NCBI RefSeq assembly: GCF_900099675.1
Contig: NZ_FNDQ01000013.1
Location: 1-64,000 of the forward strand
DNA: 64,000 bases
Source of the DNA: Myroides phaeus
GTDB taxonomy: Bacteria > Bacteroidota > Bacteroidia > Flavobacteriales > Flavobacteriaceae
Reading direction: 5' to 3'
The position numbers and the translations under genes are program-made. The notes beneath the pieces were generated by a model. That model worked only from the letters and a program-made list of their open reading frames with translations, was not told the origin of the DNA and ran no database searches. Shown here in pieces: positions 6,883 through 16,381 of this stretch. Every line of letters begins with the position of its first letter. Position 1 is the stretch's first letter.

Positions 6883-8136
6883 TTACCACTCATTAATTTT
6901 ATTAGCATCTAATTTTAAAAAGATAAAAAGTAGAACTGTGAATGCCATTAAACTCGACCCTCCATAAGAGAAAAAAGGTAATGGAACTCCAATTGTAGGG
7001 AATAAACCAATTAGCATTGTAATATTAAAAGCAAAATGTATAAAGAGAAAACATACTACACAATATCCATATACCCTGTTAAAAGTTTTCTTTTGTCTTT
7101 CTGCTAAGTATATTAATCTAAAGAATAATCCTACAAATAAAACGATTACAACTGTTGCTCCTGTAAAGCCCCATTCTTCACCAACTGTTGTAAAAATATA
7201 ATCAGTATGCTGTTCTGGAACAAAACCACCTTTTGTTTGTGTTCCTTCTAAAAAGCCTGTACCTGACCAACCTCCTGAGCCGATAGCAATTTTTGATTGA
7301 TTTAAATTATATCCTTCAGCTTGTAAATTTACTTCTTCTCCAATTAAGACATTTATTCTGTCTTTTTGATGGGACTCAAGAACGTTATCATAAACGTAAT
7401 CTACTGAAAGGACAAAAGTAGTCATTATTGCTGTTAAAATAATGTAAAAAACGGGGTTTCTTGTGATTTTTTTATTCATATAAAAATGAATACTTACAGC
7501 TATAATGATTAAGGTGATAATTATTATTGGCTTAACTACAAGTGCAAGTACGAATAGAATAATAGCAATAAAACCAGTCCATAAGTACCAACTTGGCAAA
7601 CCTTCTCTGTATAAAACAAAAACAAGAGATACGAATAACATAGCACTTCCTGTATCGTGTTTTAAAATAAATAGGGTAGGTATACCAACAATTGCTAAAG
7701 CTGCAATTTGCTCTTTAAATGTGGCTAAATGAGTTTGATTGTCTGAGAGGTATTTAGCCAATAGTAATGCAGTTGTAGTTTTTACAAATTCTGATGGCTG
7801 TATACCAAAACCTCCTATTTGATACCAGTTAGTTTGTCCTTTTACGGATTTACCAAAAAAGAATAATCCAAGTATTGATAGTAGTCCTATTACATAAAAT
7901 ACCAATGCATATTTCTCATAAAATTTCGCGTCTATTGAGACAATTAAAATAATAAGAGGAATACACATAATTATAAACATTAATTGTCTTCCATATATTT
8001 GTTTAAGATCAAAGATAGAAGTTGTCTCCGCAGGTAAAGAGGCAGAGTAAATGTTTATCCAACCAGCAAACACTAATAAAACATATATTAGTATCGTAAT
8101 CCAGTCAATATTTTTTTGAACACTTACATTTTTCAT
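6883..8136 (-). CDS. rodA: Peptidoglycan polymerase RodA (SEDS family)
   Basis: The 417-residue, strongly hydrophobic protein has about ten membrane segments. It has SEDS signatures: GTGFLEGTQTKGGFVPEQHT in the large periplasmic loop, DYIFTTVGEEWGF, and SYGGSS near the C terminus. RodA polymerises lipid II glycan strands during cell elongation and works with the transpeptidase PBP2. Its start overlaps the mrdA stop by four bases, indicating coupled translation with its partner. Confidence 0.95.
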   Translation of the reverse strand: MKNVSVQKNIDWITILIYVLLVFAGWINIYSASLPAETTSIFDLKQIYGRQLMFIIMCIPLIILIVSIDAKFYEKYALVFYVIGLLSILGLFFFGKSVKGQTNWYQIGGFGIQPSEFVKTTTALLLAKYLSDNQTHLATFKEQIAALAIVGIPTLFILKHDTGSAMLFVSLVFVLYREGLPSWYLWTGFIAIILFVLALVVKPIIIITLIIIAVSIHFYMNKKITRNPVFYIILTAIMTTFVLSVDYVYDNVLESHQKDRINVLIGEEVNLQAEGYNLNQSKIAIGSGGWSGTGFLEGTQTKGGFVPEQHTDYIFTTVGEEWGFTGATVVIVLFVGLFFRLIYLAERQKKTFNRVYGYCVVCFLFIHFAFNITMLIGLFPTIGVPLPFFSYGGSSLMAFTVLLFIFLKLDANKINEW

Positions 8137-9998
8137 TTTTTATGTGCTTTCTCTGTTGCTCTATATAATTGAAGAACCCTATCGTACTCTGATTGTAAGC
8201 TACCTTTTAACATTTTATCTTCAAGATCTTTTCTTACAATTTCTTTTAATAAATATTTTTGAATCATTAAACTTGTTATCGGAGCTGCCCAGCGATTTCC
8301 CCAGTATCCGTTTTCAATGAATACAGCAATTGCAATTTTAGGGTCCTCTTTAGGAGCAAAAGCAACGAACACTGAGTGGTCTGTTAATTGATAACGTTTA
8401 CCATTAATTCTGGTAAAGTTTTCTACCGTCCCTGTTTTACCACACATATCTAAACCGTCAACATATACGGATCTACCAGTACCAAAATTAAATACATCAT
8501 TCATTCCTTGTACAATCGGTAAGAAATGCTGAGGATCAATAGTTGTTTGGTGTTTAGTAGTGAATTTATTGTCAATATCGTGATGTTCAATGTTCTTGAT
8601 GATATGAGGTGTATAGTAGTAACCGTGGTTAGCTACGGCAGCCATCATATTAGCAAGTTGCATTGGAGTTAGTATAACCTCACCTTGTCCGATGGAGTTA
8701 GAAATTGTTGTTGTACTTCTCCATCCTCCATTTGGATACCATCTATTATAGTAATCAGCATCAGGAATATGCCCTTTTCTTCCTTCAGGCAAGTCATAAC
8801 CTAAAAATTGGCCCAAACCAAAGCTATGTAGATGCTCACTCCATTTATTAATCCCTACAGTAGGAGATTTATATTTTTCAATTACACGTTTATAAGCATT
8901 GGCAAAATAAGTATTACAAGATTTTGCAATAGCAGTATTTAAGTTCCAATTACCTGAATCGTGACAGCCCATCCACGCGCCCTTTCCATAATAGAAACCT
9001 CTATTACAACTAAAGGTAGTTTGCGGTGTTATTACGCCTTCTTGTAATCCAATTAATGCTGTAAGGATTTTAAAAGGAGATCCAGGAGAATATTCTCCTG
9101 ATAATACACGATTATATAACGGTTTAGCTAAAGAATCATTATATAATTTAGTGTAATTTTTTGACCTTTCACGTCCTACAAGTAGAGAGGGGTCGTAACT
9201 TGGAGCATTAACAAGCGCTAATATTTCGCCTGTTTTAGGTTCAATTGCTACTATTCCTCCTCTTTTATTTTGCATTAAAAGCTCTCCATAAGCTTGTAAT
9301 TCACTGTCTATTGTAAGGGTTATATCTTCTCCTTTAACAGCTAAAGTATCATATATACCATTTTTAAACGAGCCTATTTCTCTATTAAAGCGATCTCGTT
9401 GTATATATCTAACCCCTTTAGTACCTCTAAGTGTTTCTTCATATTGTTGTTCAATTCCTTGAATACCTATTAAGTCACCCGATTTGTAGTATGGATTAGA
9501 TTTAATATTTTGTTCGTTAACTTGTCGTATATATCCAAAAATATTTGCTCCAGAAGAAACTTGGTAGTCTCTTAAGTTACGTTTCTGAATATAAAAACCT
9601 TTAAAGTTTCTGATTTTTTCTTGAAATGCAGCATACTCTCTTTTATTCAATTGTGGTAAGAAAATAGAAGGTAAACGCGGACTGTATTTTTTTGCTTTTT
9701 CAAGTTTAGTATTAAACGTTTCTATAGATACGTCTAATAAGTTACAAAGGGCTAAAGTGTCAATGTCTTTAACTTCCCTTGGAATAACCATAATATCATA
9801 AGACGGTTGGTTTGCTATCAATAATTTGCCATTACGATCAAAAACATAACCTCTTTCAGGATATTCATAGACTATTTTTAGTGCGTTATTTTCTGATTTT
9901 TTGATATATGTATCATCTACAACTTGTAAATAAAATAGTCTTGATAGAATTACAATTGTAACAGTTACAATTATAATTGGCAATAACAATTTTCTCAT
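8133..9998 (-). CDS. mrdA: Penicillin-binding protein 2 (elongasome transpeptidase)
   Basis: The 621-residue class B PBP has one N-terminal membrane helix (about 4-23), a dimerisation/pedestal domain, and a transpeptidase domain. The active-site motifs are intact: SPFK (Ser307, Lys310), SCN (360-362) and KTG (Lys521). It cross-links glycan strands made by RodA. It overlaps mreD and rodA by four bases each, so the genes form a tight operon. Confidence 0.95.
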   Translation of the reverse strand: MRKLLLPIIIVTVTIVILSRLFYLQVVDDTYIKKSENNALKIVYEYPERGYVFDRNGKLLIANQPSYDIMVIPREVKDIDTLALCNLLDVSIETFNTKLEKAKKYSPRLPSIFLPQLNKREYAAFQEKIRNFKGFYIQKRNLRDYQVSSGANIFGYIRQVNEQNIKSNPYYKSGDLIGIQGIEQQYEETLRGTKGVRYIQRDRFNREIGSFKNGIYDTLAVKGEDITLTIDSELQAYGELLMQNKRGGIVAIEPKTGEILALVNAPSYDPSLLVGRERSKNYTKLYNDSLAKPLYNRVLSGEYSPGSPFKILTALIGLQEGVITPQTTFSCNRGFYYGKGAWMGCHDSGNWNLNTAIAKSCNTYFANAYKRVIEKYKSPTVGINKWSEHLHSFGLGQFLGYDLPEGRKGHIPDADYYNRWYPNGGWRSTTTISNSIGQGEVILTPMQLANMMAAVANHGYYYTPHIIKNIEHHDIDNKFTTKHQTTIDPQHFLPIVQGMNDVFNFGTGRSVYVDGLDMCGKTGTVENFTRINGKRYQLTDHSVFVAFAPKEDPKIAIAVFIENGYWGNRWAAPITSLMIQKYLLKEIVRKDLEDKMLKGSLQSEYDRVLQLYRATEKAHKK

Positions 9999-10519
9999 TT
10001 CTTAGATGGTTTAATCAAAAATAGAATTAAAATACAAGCTAATAGAGTAGTGATTGTTGTAAGTAATGTTCTGTACAAGATTTCCCAAACGAAATTAAAT
10101 CTAAAAAACTCTAATCCGAATAATACAATATGATGAATAACTACAGATATAACAATATATCCCATTACTTCTAATGATCTAAAAAGATCTTTAGTTACTT
10201 TTTTGATAATGTTTAAGTTGTGATATTGATAACTAATACCAAAAGAAAATTTTAGTACAGAAGGTCTGAAAAAAGCAAGAATTAAGCTTGAAGCTGCGTG
10301 AATTCCTCCAGAGTTTTCAAACATATCTACTACTAAACCTAACATAAAACTTGCTATATAAAATATAGGTTTTGAGTTTTCTGAAGGGTAAAGTATTATG
10401 AATAGGATATAGGGAAAAGGGTTGATAAAACCAAACAGATCAATATTGTTAAATATTAAAATCTGTGCGATTAACAACACTATAAATCGAGCAATATTTG
10501 AAAATGCAATACTATTCAT
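9995..10519 (-). CDS. mreD: Rod shape-determining protein MreD
   Basis: A small protein with about five membrane segments, in the expected place between mreC and mrdA. MreD is an inner-membrane part of the elongasome. An in-frame ATG at 10537 would give 180 residues, but the ATG at 10519 (MNSIAFSNIARF) matches the usual start of the family and leaves only an eight-base overlap with the mreC stop, so it is preferred (174 residues). Family identity rests on hydrophobic pattern and context. Confidence 0.88.
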   Translation of the reverse strand: MNSIAFSNIARFIVLLIAQILIFNNIDLFGFINPFPYILFIILYPSENSKPIFYIASFMLGLVVDMFENSGGIHAASSLILAFFRPSVLKFSFGISYQYHNLNIIKKVTKDLFRSLEVMGYIVISVVIHHIVLFGLEFFRFNFVWEILYRTLLTTITTLLACILILFLIKPSKK

Positions 10520-11342
10520 TTGTAGTCTCCTCTTCAAGTTGATTAATTTCTTCTAGATCTTTGTTAGTGATAACATAGATGTATCCTAAGTTCGTCATAT
10601 CATTGAATAAGCGAACTGAAATGGTGAAGTAGTTTGATGTTTCATTTGTATATGCTTTATCAATTACACCAATAGGAATATTCTCAGGAAAAATAGTTGA
10701 ATCACCACCAGTAACGATAGTATCTCCTTTGTAGATCTCTGCTAATCTTGGTATATCTGATAAATGCACATATCCAGTGTTTTTACCATCCCATTCTAAA
10801 GTACCAAAGTGATTAGAACCCTTAATTTTAGCATTAATCTTAGATTTAACGTTTAAGATACTTTGTACAGTCGAATAGTTGTTTGAAGTTCTTTCAATGA
10901 TACCTAAAACTCCATTACTATTAATAACGGCCATGTTTTTTTCGATACCTTGCTTAGAACCACCTTTAATAGTGATGTAGTTTTCTTTTGTATTAAAGGT
11001 ATTGCGGATTACTTTGGCTACAATAATAGAAAACTCCTGCCTTTCTAAAGGCATGAGTTTCTTTATTTCAACAGAATCTTGTTCTGATGTACTATTGTAA
11101 ACAATTGATTTTAAAAGTGCATTTTCTAAAACAAGAGCATCATTCTCTGTTTTTAAGTGCATATATTCTTTAAAATCATTTACATTTTCATAGACATAAC
11201 CAGTCACACCATTCGCTGAACTAATAAAAGAACTCTGATGAAAAGAGTGTGTTTGAATTATTAATCCGAATGATATGACTAAAAGCAGCAAAAACAGTAG
11301 CTTAGTACTGTTTTTTATAAAGAAATTGATTATTTGCTGCAT
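10512..11342 (-). CDS. mreC: Rod shape-determining protein MreC
   Basis: The 276-residue protein has a membrane segment at about 12-30, a short coiled-coil stretch (about 65-95), and the periplasmic beta-barrel pair typical of MreC (GGSKQGIEKNMAVINSNGVL; VTGGDSTIFPENIPIGVI). MreC links MreB filaments to the PBP2-RodA synthase. It starts nine bases after mreB. Confidence 0.93.
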   Translation of the reverse strand: MQQIINFFIKNSTKLLFLLLLVISFGLIIQTHSFHQSSFISSANGVTGYVYENVNDFKEYMHLKTENDALVLENALLKSIVYNSTSEQDSVEIKKLMPLERQEFSIIVAKVIRNTFNTKENYITIKGGSKQGIEKNMAVINSNGVLGIIERTSNNYSTVQSILNVKSKINAKIKGSNHFGTLEWDGKNTGYVHLSDIPRLAEIYKGDTIVTGGDSTIFPENIPIGVIDKAYTNETSNYFTISVRLFNDMTNLGYIYVITNKDLEEINQLEEETTNE

Positions 11343-11351
11343 AAGTTATTT

Positions 11352-12380
11352 TTATTTGATCAATACACTTTTGTATTTATCAAGATTTTTAATAGCTAAA
11401 CCTGTTCCTCTTACTACTGCTCTTAATGGGTCTTCAGCAATGTAAACAGGCAAATCTGTTTTTTGTGAAATACGTTTGTCTAAACCTCTTAACATTGATC
11501 CACCACCTGCTAAGTAAATACCTGTATTATAGATGTCAGCTGCTAATTCAGGTGGAGTTTGAGATAACGTTTCCATTACAGCATCTTCTACACGTTGAAT
11601 AGACTTATCTAAAGCTTTAGCAATTTCTCTGTACGATACAGTTACTTGTTTTGGTTTACCAGTAAGTAAGTCACGACCTTGAACTAACATATCTTCAGGT
11701 GGAGTTTCTAAATCCTCTGTTGCGGCTCCTATTTGAATTTTTATTTTTTCTGCTGTACTCTCTCCAACAAATAAGTTGTGTTGTGTACGCATATAATAAA
11801 TAATATCGTTTGTAAATACATCACCAGCAATTTTTACTGATTTATCACAAACAATTCCCCCAAGAGCTATTACAGCAATTTCTGTTGTTCCTCCTCCGAT
11901 ATCAACAATCATGTTTCCTTTAGGTTGCATAATGTCAACACCAATACCTATTGCAGCAGACATAGGTTCGTGTATTAAGTAAACCTCTTTACCATTCACA
12001 CGTTCACAAGATTCTTTTACAGCACGCATTTCTACTTCAGTTATACCTGAAGGGATACAAACGATCATACGTAATGCAGGCGTAAACATTTTTTTTCTTA
12101 ATGAAGGAATGCTTTTGATAAAGAGGCTTATCATTTTTTCTGACGCATCAAAATCAGCAATTACACCATCTTTTAAAGGGCGGATTGTTTTGATATTACC
12201 ATGTGTCTTCCCCTGCATCAAACTTGCTTCTTTCCCGACAGCAATAATTTTTCCCGTTGTTCTATCTCGGGCTACAATAGAAGGGTTGTCTACAACCACT
12301 TTTCCATCGTGTATGATTAGAGTATTCGCTGTTCCTAAGTCGATCGCGATATCCTCAGTCATAAAATCAAAAAATCCCAT
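11352..12380 (-). CDS. mreB: Cell shape-determining actin homologue MreB
   Basis: The 342-residue cytoplasmic actin-like ATPase has the phosphate-1 loop (IDLGTANT, about 14-21), the phosphate-2 motif (DIGGGTTEIAV) and an adenosine motif (AGGGSMLRGL). Its membrane-bound filaments position the elongation machinery. It heads the mreB-mreC-mreD-mrdA-rodA cluster and has a possible -7 element on the minus strand at 12422-12429 (TACTTTTG). Confidence 0.97.
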   Translation of the reverse strand: MGFFDFMTEDIAIDLGTANTLIIHDGKVVVDNPSIVARDRTTGKIIAVGKEASLMQGKTHGNIKTIRPLKDGVIADFDASEKMISLFIKSIPSLRKKMFTPALRMIVCIPSGITEVEMRAVKESCERVNGKEVYLIHEPMSAAIGIGVDIMQPKGNMIVDIGGGTTEIAVIALGGIVCDKSVKIAGDVFTNDIIYYMRTQHNLFVGESTAEKIKIQIGAATEDLETPPEDMLVQGRDLLTGKPKQVTVSYREIAKALDKSIQRVEDAVMETLSQTPPELAADIYNTGIYLAGGGSMLRGLDKRISQKTDLPVYIAEDPLRAVVRGTGLAIKNLDKYKSVLIK

Positions 12381-12434
12381 ACAATTAAAAGGCTTTTATA
12401 GTTAATATAATTTGTGCGTTACAAAAGTAATAAA

Positions 12435-13961
12435 TTAATGTTTAAAATGACGAATTCCTGTAAGTACCATTGCGATATTATTTTCATCACAATAATTAAT
12501 ACTTAAGTCGTCTTTAATAGAACCTCCTGGTTGGATTACAGCTGTTATTCCTGCATTTCCTGCAATTTCTACACAATCTGGGAATGGGAAAAAGGCATCA
12601 CTTGCCATTACTGCTCCTTTTAAATTAAAATCAAAAGAGTTTGCTTTTTCAATAGCTTGGCGCAATGCATCTACACGTGATGTTTGTCCTGTTCCTGAAG
12701 CGCATAATTGACCGTCTTTTACTAAAACAATTGTATTTGATTTAGTGTGCTTACAAATTTTAGAAGCAAATAATAAATCATCTACTTCTTTTGTAGAAGG
12801 AGATAATTTAGTAACGGTTTTCAAGATGTCTTTATTGTCTGTAATATTGTCTTTGTCTTGAACTAAGATACCATTCAAACAAGTACGAACTTGTTTTGTA
12901 GGGAGTTCTATATCGTTTAAAACTAAAATAATTCTATTTTTCTTTTCTTGTAAAATTTCAATTGCTTTTTCATCAAATGATGGAGCAATTACTACTTCAC
13001 AGAATAATTTGTTTATTTCTTCTGCTGTTTCTACATCTATTTTGTCGTTAGCAATCAAAACACCTCCAAATGCAGATGTAGGATCTCCTGCTAAAGCATC
13101 AAGATAAGCTTGTTTCATTGTTGCTCTTTGAGCTACACCGCAAGCATTATTGTGTTTTAATATCGCGAATGTTGGTAATCCTCCTTTAAATTCATTCATT
13201 AAATTAACAGCAGCATCAACGTCTAATAAATTGTTGTAAGACAATTCTTTTCCGTGTAATTTTTGAAATAACTCGTCAAAATTACCAAAGAAGTGTCCTT
13301 TTTGATGTGGGTTTTCCCCATATCTTAATTCGTTTCCATTATCAATACTGATTTTTAATGTAGTTTCTTCTGCATTAAAATAATTGAAAATAGCACTGTC
13401 ATAGTGAGAAGAAACGTGGAATGCTTTAGTAGCTAATAATCTTCTTTCAGCAAGACTTGTTCCTCCATTGTTGTTTTGTAACATTTGTAAAAACAAATCA
13501 TATTCTGTTACAGAGGCAACAATTACTGTATCTTTAAAATTCTTAGCAGCAGCTCTAATTAAAGAAATACCTCCAATATCAATTTTTTCTATAATATCAG
13601 CTTCTACAGCTCCTGAAGCCACAGTTTTTTCAAATGGATATAAGTCAACAATTACTAAGTCTATTTGAGGAATATCAAATTCTTTCATTTGAGCAATATC
13701 TCCTTCGTGATCTTGTCTGTTTAATATTCCACCAAATACTTTTGGGTGTAAGGTTTTAACTCTTCCTCCTAAAATTGAAGGATAAGAAGTTACGTCTTCT
13801 ACTGGAACTACAGGAATTCCTAATTCTTTAATGAAAGTTTCTGTTCCTCCTGTTGAGTAAATAGTTACATTGTGCTTGTGTAACTCCTTAACAATCGGCT
13901 CTAAACCGTTCTTATCAAAAACGGAAATCAATGCCGATTGAATTTTTTTAATTGTGTTCAT
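12435..13961 (-). CDS. purH: Bifunctional IMP cyclohydrolase / AICAR formyltransferase
   Basis: PurH carries out the last two steps of IMP synthesis. The N-terminal MGS-like cyclohydrolase domain (about 1-150) has SALISVFDKNG and YSTGGT; the formyltransferase domain has YGENPHQK and KHNNACGVA; the protein ends in RHFKH. The chosen ATG at 13961 begins MNTIKKIQSALISVFDKNG, the family-typical start, giving 508 residues. An ATG at 13991 would lie upstream of the predicted transcription start and adds a low-complexity stretch. Confidence 0.96.
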   Translation of the reverse strand: MNTIKKIQSALISVFDKNGLEPIVKELHKHNVTIYSTGGTETFIKELGIPVVPVEDVTSYPSILGGRVKTLHPKVFGGILNRQDHEGDIAQMKEFDIPQIDLVIVDLYPFEKTVASGAVEADIIEKIDIGGISLIRAAAKNFKDTVIVASVTEYDLFLQMLQNNNGGTSLAERRLLATKAFHVSSHYDSAIFNYFNAEETTLKISIDNGNELRYGENPHQKGHFFGNFDELFQKLHGKELSYNNLLDVDAAVNLMNEFKGGLPTFAILKHNNACGVAQRATMKQAYLDALAGDPTSAFGGVLIANDKIDVETAEEINKLFCEVVIAPSFDEKAIEILQEKKNRIILVLNDIELPTKQVRTCLNGILVQDKDNITDNKDILKTVTKLSPSTKEVDDLLFASKICKHTKSNTIVLVKDGQLCASGTGQTSRVDALRQAIEKANSFDFNLKGAVMASDAFFPFPDCVEIAGNAGITAVIQPGGSIKDDLSINYCDENNIAMVLTGIRHFKH

Positions 13962-13988
13962 GTTGTGTGTGTGTGTTTTAGTAAAAAG

Positions 13989-14020
13989 CAAAAGTAACCA
14001 TTGTAAGTCTATTAATCAAA
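13989..14020 (-). promoter_or_regulatory. Promoter of purH
   Basis: On the minus strand: TTTG (14020-14017), a 20-base spacer and TACTTTTG (13996-13989), a full Bacteroidota consensus match. The implied start of transcription (about 13983) lies upstream of the ATG at 13961 and downstream of the one at 13991, which decides the start codon. Confidence 0.75.
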
Positions 14021-14160
14021 GTTTAATCTGCAACTTTTTGACTATTATTTTTCTTTTTTTACAATAATGTTTAATTTAGAAGAATGTATGTTTTTTTAGG
14101 ATGTACAGAACTAACTTTCGTCTTATTTATATGACGTATTCACAATGTTTTTAGTAAGTT

Positions 14161-15408
14161 ATGGTGTTGTATTTAAGACTGATTTTAGGGAGTTTTAGTT
14201 TTGCTTGGGCTGCTTTGATTACTAATAAGTTAAGGACTTTACTATCTCTATTAGGGGTTACAGTTGGTATATTCTCAATCATTGCTGTTCTTGCAGCTGT
14301 AGATTCTATGGATAAAAATATAAAGTCTGAATTAAGTGGACTCGACCGAAGTATGATGTACGTTTTTAATCATTCTTTTGGACCAACGGATGTTCCTAAA
14401 TGGAAGATCGATAGGTTTCCCAAGGTTACTTATGAAGAGTATGATTATTTAAAGAGAAACTTGAAAGAAGTAGAGTTTATATCTTATAGTATTTTTACAC
14501 GTGGGGAGAATATTAAATTTGGGGCTAATGTTGTCGAAAGTGTAAGCGTAAAGCCTTGTACCTCTGAAATGGAGTTTTTAGATAATGTAAAAATTGGGAA
14601 TGGTCGTTTTTTTAATGAGGCAGAATCTACAAAAGGAGCTGCAGTTGTCGTTCTTGGTTATGAAATAGCAAATACTTTGTTTAAAAATTACGATCCTATA
14701 GGTAAGTCAGTTCGTCTTTATGGACGTAATTTTCGGGTTGTCGGCGTTGTAAATAAACAAGGAAAGGCTCTTGGAGGTAGTCATGATGAGACGGTGTTTT
14801 TTCCAGTAAATTTCTTGCGACAGCTTTATGGCGATACTAATATAAAAGGTACTCCTGCTATCGTTTTAAAACCTTTTAAAGGAAGTGATATTAAACAATT
14901 TGAACAGGAAATAACTTCTAAGTTACGAATGTTTCGTGGTATTAAAGTAAGCGAGGAGAATAACTTCTTTATTAATGTCTTTGGTGGAATGTTGGATATG
15001 ATTGATGAGATTGTAGGAAAGATGAATGTAGTTGGTTGGGTTATCAGTGGTTTTTCTTTATTAGTGGGAGGTTTTGGAATTGCTAATATTATGTTTGTTT
15101 CTGTAAAGGAAAGAACACATTTGATAGGAGTACAGAAAGCAATAGGAGCTAAGAGTAGATTTATTATGTTTCAGTTTCTTTTTGAAGCTGTGATATTGGC
15201 ATTAATAGGAGGGGTAGTAGGATTGTTTTTGGTATGGGGTGTAGCTTTACTTATTAATAGCTTTGCTGATTTTAAATTTGTATTGAGTTTCTATAATATT
15301 GTAATAGGATTATTCTTATCAGGGATAATTGGCTTGATATCGGGGTTGTTGCCAGCTCGTTCAGCAGCAAAATTAGATCCTGTTGAAGCAATTAGAATGG
15401 GTGGATAG
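14161..15408 (+). CDS. ABC transporter permease, MacB/FtsX type
   Basis: The 415-residue protein has one N-terminal membrane helix (about 12-45, with the family motif LRTLLSLLGVTVGIFSIIAV), a large periplasmic MacB-type domain, and three C-terminal membrane helices ending in LPARSAAKLDPVEAIRMGG, the usual end of FtsX permeases. No ATP-binding subunit is adjacent, so it must pair with an ATPase encoded elsewhere. The substrate is unknown; the family moves lipoproteins, peptides or antibiotics, or transmits mechanical signals. Confidence 0.88.
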   Translation: MVLYLRLILGSFSFAWAALITNKLRTLLSLLGVTVGIFSIIAVLAAVDSMDKNIKSELSGLDRSMMYVFNHSFGPTDVPKWKIDRFPKVTYEEYDYLKRNLKEVEFISYSIFTRGENIKFGANVVESVSVKPCTSEMEFLDNVKIGNGRFFNEAESTKGAAVVVLGYEIANTLFKNYDPIGKSVRLYGRNFRVVGVVNKQGKALGGSHDETVFFPVNFLRQLYGDTNIKGTPAIVLKPFKGSDIKQFEQEITSKLRMFRGIKVSEENNFFINVFGGMLDMIDEIVGKMNVVGWVISGFSLLVGGFGIANIMFVSVKERTHLIGVQKAIGAKSRFIMFQFLFEAVILALIGGVVGLFLVWGVALLINSFADFKFVLSFYNIVIGLFLSGIIGLISGLLPARSAAKLDPVEAIRMGG

Positions 15409-15423
15409 TAAAATATAAAAAGT

Positions 15424-15461
15424 AAAAAGGGCTAACTTCAGATTTGAGTTAGCCCTTTTTT
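15424..15461. terminator. Bidirectional terminator between the permease gene and accD
   Basis: Stem AAAAAGGGCTAACT (15424-15437), loop TCAGATTTG, AGTTAGCCCTTTTT (15447-15460). T-runs occur on both strands and the flanking genes converge. Confidence 0.88.
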
Positions 15462-15480
15462 GGTATAATAACGAGTAATA

Positions 15481-16335
15481 TTATCTCATTGGTCTATTAA
15501 GAATTAAATCTAAATATTGATTTACATTCTTTTTAAGATCTCTTCTGTGAGTGATGAAATCCAAGAATCCGTGTTCTAATAAGAATTCAGATGTTTGGAA
15601 TCCTTCTGGTAAATCTTTACCAGTTGTATCTTTCACAATACGAGGACCTGCAAATCCAATTAATGCACCAGGTTCAGCGATATTAATATCTCCTAACATT
15701 GCAAAAGATGCAGAAATACCTCCTGTTGTAGGGTCTGTACACAATGAAATGTACGGAATTTTAGCATCGCTCAATTGAGCTAATTTTGCAGAAGTTTTCG
15801 CCATTTGCATTAATGAAAAACCTGCTTCCATCATACGTGCTCCTCCTGATTTTGAAATCATTAAGAAAGGTATGTTGTTTTTTAAAGAGTAGTCAATTCC
15901 ACGTGCAATTTTCTCTCCTACTACAGATCCCATAGAACCTCCAATAAAAGCAAAATCCATAGCAGCAACTACTAATTTTTCTCCTTTTGATTTACCAACA
16001 GCAACTCTAACAGCATCTTTCAATTGCGTTTTAGCCATTGCTTCTTTTAAACGATCTACATACTTTTTAGTATCTTCAAATTTTAAAATATCTTTTGAAG
16101 AAAGGCTTTTGGCTATTTCTTTGTAGTCGTTGTTGTCAAAAAGAATTTCAAAATATTCTTTACTACCAATACGAACGTGATATCCATCCTCTGGACTTAC
16201 CCATAAATTATGTGCTAATTCATCAGAATCAATAATTTTTCCAGTAGGTGATTTATACCATAAACCTTTAGGAATATCTTTTTTGTTTTCTGTTGGTGTC
16301 TGAATTCCTTTTTCTTTTCTTTTAAACCAAGCCAT
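15481..16335 (-). CDS. accD: Acetyl-CoA carboxylase carboxyltransferase, beta subunit
   Basis: AccD pairs with AccA to transfer the carboxyl group from biotin to acetyl-CoA, the first step of fatty-acid synthesis. The crotonase-like core is intact ([53 protein letters not shown]). The N-terminal zinc ribbon seen in E. coli AccD lacks all four cysteines: the positions read S29, G32, S47 and D50 within GLWYKSPTG and [13 protein letters not shown]. Length (284) is normal. accA is not in the window. Confidence 0.95.
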   Translation of the reverse strand: MAWFKRKEKGIQTPTENKKDIPKGLWYKSPTGKIIDSDELAHNLWVSPEDGYHVRIGSKEYFEILFDNNDYKEIAKSLSSKDILKFEDTKKYVDRLKEAMAKTQLKDAVRVAVGKSKGEKLVVAAMDFAFIGGSMGSVVGEKIARGIDYSLKNNIPFLMISKSGGARMMEAGFSLMQMAKTSAKLAQLSDAKIPYISLCTDPTTGGISASFAMLGDINIAEPGALIGFAGPRIVKDTTGKDLPEGFQTSEFLLEHGFLDFITHRRDLKKNVNQYLDLILNRPMR

Positions 16336-16381
16336 AAAATGTTTGTTTTGTTTATACTATGTTTTTAAACAAAGAGTCAGA

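Noticed and set aside
13962..13991. Upstream ATG of purH (ten extra residues)
   Set aside because: It lies upstream of the predicted transcription start and outside the family's conserved N terminus.
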